Below, piece after piece: positions 62,303 through 64,000 of a stretch of DNA of 64,000 nt (the stretch's first letter is position 1; every line of letters starts with the position of its first letter). The notes under the pieces were generated by a model. The model ran no database searches. It had not been told where the DNA came from and saw only the letters and a program-made list of their open reading frames with translations. The position numbers were made by a program, and so were the translations under genes. Origin of the DNA: Sorex araneus (Eukaryota > Chordata > Mammalia > Eulipotyphla > Soricidae); assembly GCF_027595985.1 (NCBI RefSeq), contig NC_073303.1, forward strand, positions 369,127,386 through 369,191,385. Direction: 5' to 3'.

Positions 62303-62487
62303 GTTTTTTTTTTTTTTGTTTTTTTTTTCGGTCACACCTGGTGATGCACAGGGGTTACTCCTGGCTCTGCACTCAGGAATTACTCCTGGCGGTGCTCAGG
62401 GGACCATATGGGATGCTGGGATTTGAACCCGGGTCGGCCGCGTGCAAGGCAAACGCCCCACCCGCTATGCCATCACTCCAGCCCCTC
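62303..62487 (-). mobile_element. SOR-type SINE with perfect TSD
   Basis: CTGCAGAATCTT at 62291-62302 and 62488-62499. The B box is GGGATTTGAACCCGGGTCGG. Confidence 0.97.
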
Positions 62488-62499
62488 CTGCAGAATCTT

Positions 62500-62915
62500 T
62501 ATGGGAAACACATTAAACCCTTTGAGCAAACTTTTTAAACCAGCATTCCCCAAAGCAACCAACAAAAGGGTGCTCACACATAAAAACACTTGGCATGCAA
62601 ATCGCACTTCTCATTCGATGGCTGGTGGCAGGGGTGGCCCGGTCACTGCCCTGCTCTGGAATGAGTAGCTCTTATCAGCTTTTTTGGTGGGGGGGGGATA
62701 CAAATAAGTGTGTGGAATGTCCAGTATTTAGCAAGTCCCCTGGTGACCCGAAGGCCGTGCGGTAAAGGCACTTCTCCAAATCTGCAAAAGATGTTCTGTT
62801 GCCAGGCACGCTGGTTTCTGGGGTTTATTCCAACCCTCCGCTCAGAATAAGATTCTCTCTCGATTGTAATAATCCCCAACCACCACCCCTATGGTGTCTT
62901 GGTAAGCACACGGTT
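62500..62915. other. Unassigned sequence
   Basis: A G-run lies at 62688-62697. No gene or repeat recognised. Confidence 0.3.
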
Positions 62916-62919
62916 GTCT

Positions 62920-63065
62920 GATCTTGAATCACACTGTCCACTGCAGTGGCCGCCAGCCGTGAGAGATGGCTCAGATTTAAACTTAATGAACCAGAATTAA
63001 ACAAAATGTCACATGTGCTACCTGCCTCCTTCTCAGCCCACGTGGCTAGTGGCGACGGTCTTGCC
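62920..63065. mobile_element. Possible ancient hAT-type DNA transposon remnant
   Basis: CACACTGTCCACTGCAGTGGC near the left and GCCCACGTGGCTAGTGGCGAC at the right resemble the CTGTCCAATA...CCACATGTGGCTAGTGG ends of old mammalian hAT MITEs. The assignment is weak. Confidence 0.4.
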
Positions 63066-63164
63066 AAGAGCTTGTGTGGAGTATTTCTCTCTTAACAGGA
63101 AGTCCTGTTGGGTTATTTAGAACCTAATATGCAATTCTCACTTTCAAGTTTTATTTTTATCTCG

Positions 63165-63295
63165 GTTGGCGCCATAGGCAGCAATGCTTGAGGAGGGTTA
63201 GGAGCTGCTCGTGGGGAGCTCAAGGAACCTCTCGGTGCCAGGGGGGAGCCATTTGGGGTGCCGGGGATTGACCCAGGGTCGACTGCATGCAAGCC
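63165..63295 (-). mobile_element. SOR-type SINE, strongly diverged
   Basis: GGGATTGACCCAGGGTCGAC and CTGCATGCAAGCC at the head side. Confidence 0.6.
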
Positions 63296-63507
63296 TTCCT
63301 GGCTTCCTGTCTCTTGTGTCCTGCATAAGTGATTTTTAGGGAATGTCAGTAAATTGAAAAATTATTACATAAAAAGGGATGAGCTTTAGTTCTAGAATTC
63401 CCTCTCCAAACTCATGTTTTTAAAGTAATTAATATATATACAGCAAAAAAAAAAGTCTGTATTTGCAAGGCAGCGTTTTTTCCAGCTTGCTTATTTCAAC
63501 GCTGCCA

Positions 63508-63660
63508 GCATTCATTCATTCACTCGGAAAGTATTTACAGAGTGCCTTCTGGGTGCCAGGTACTCTTCTGGGCTCTGAAACAAAACAAATAAAACCCCTG
63601 GCCTCGTGGAGCTTATATTATACCCAATGGGGCGAGAAATAAATATTTCTGCTCTCAGGG
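63508..63660 (-). mobile_element. L2 3' end
   Basis: CATTCATTCATTCACTCGG, AGTATTTACAGAGTGCC, GGTGCCAGGTACTCTTCTGG and GGCCTCGTGGAGCTTATATT are the antisense L2 3' terminus in order. Confidence 0.85.
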
Positions 63661-63664
63661 CCAG

Positions 63665-64000
63665 GGACAAAGCTTGTGAGTGCCAAAGCCAGAACCGAAG
63701 GGAGACGATTCCAGCTCCTAAGTTGGGGCTCATTAAGAAGTCAGTGAAAGAGGGGAATGTTAGCCACACAACTTCAGACTGGAAAAGATTCCGGGGCGAG
63801 ATGGTGGGACCAGCTGAGTGAGTGCTCTGTAGAGAGTGCTCGGTAGGCAGGACACAGAGGTACCATTACTGTCCGGGGGGACCCCAGGCACAAAGCCCTG
63901 GAGTGCTGACATGTGACTGCACTAAAAGGAATGAAATACCTAAGAATTAATTTACTTAAGGAGGGGAAAGTCTCATATGCTGATGATATTCTTAAGCATT
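63665..64000. other. Unassigned sequence at window end
   Basis: No recognised repeat or gene. Confidence 0.3.

Overview
The window is nuclear DNA of a placental mammal, most likely a shrew (Soricidae, probably Sorex). The main evidence is a tRNA-derived SINE of about 170-190 bp that recurs roughly sixty times in both orientations. Its head carries a GGTTCGATTCCC-type B box and its 3' part reads CCTGAGCACCGCCAGGAGTAATTCCTGAGTGCAG in pieces, before an A-rich tail. I recognise it as the shrew SOR type from memory; no search was run. A second SINE family of about 220-330 bp shares the tRNA-like head but has a different body. L1 fragments, MIR, L2 and an MLT1-type LTR are also present, which are general placental features.

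No functional protein-coding gene can be supported. The one clear gene-derived feature is a processed TOMM6 pseudogene at about 44.0-44.55 kb. Nearly all long open frames are artefacts of simple repeats, minisatellites, GC-rich sequence or SINEs read through.

Layout. 0-11 kb: mixed SINEs, a short L1 tail, a (CCTT)n tract, a truncated L1 3' end, a non-autonomous L1-like insertion (6.85-7.51 kb) and an MLT1-type LTR. 11-18 kb: an L1 end, MIR, a 169-bp direct duplication, a solo LTR with a SINE inside it and an older SINE around it, and an inverted pair of SINE-plus-CA/TG blocks flanking a CpG-rich island. 18-30 kb: GC-rich, with two further CpG-rich islands, two minisatellites, long TG, GA and CT tracts, and two L1 3' ends in inverted orientation. 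30-40 kb: many SINEs, including a TSD-flanked head-deleted copy and a close inverted pair. 40-50 kb: AT-richer, with a 78-unit pure TTC tract, the TOMM6 composite, AAAG/AAGG tracts and old L1 pieces. 50-64 kb: SINEs, a 720-bp minisatellite of 17-bp units, an L1 3' end, an L1 fold-back, a SINE pair inside one target-site duplication, and an L2 remnant at the right end.

The most interesting signals are retrotransposition products. One is a composite insertion (42999-44554) in which an L1-like non-autonomous element and a full-length TOMM6 mRNA copy sit inside a single 14-bp target-site duplication, as expected for a template-switched chimera. Another is a small family of elements with a GC-rich, promoter-like 5' module joined to an L1-type 3' end without ORFs. 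A third is a 26-bp GC palindrome carrying two NotI sites inside one of those elements.
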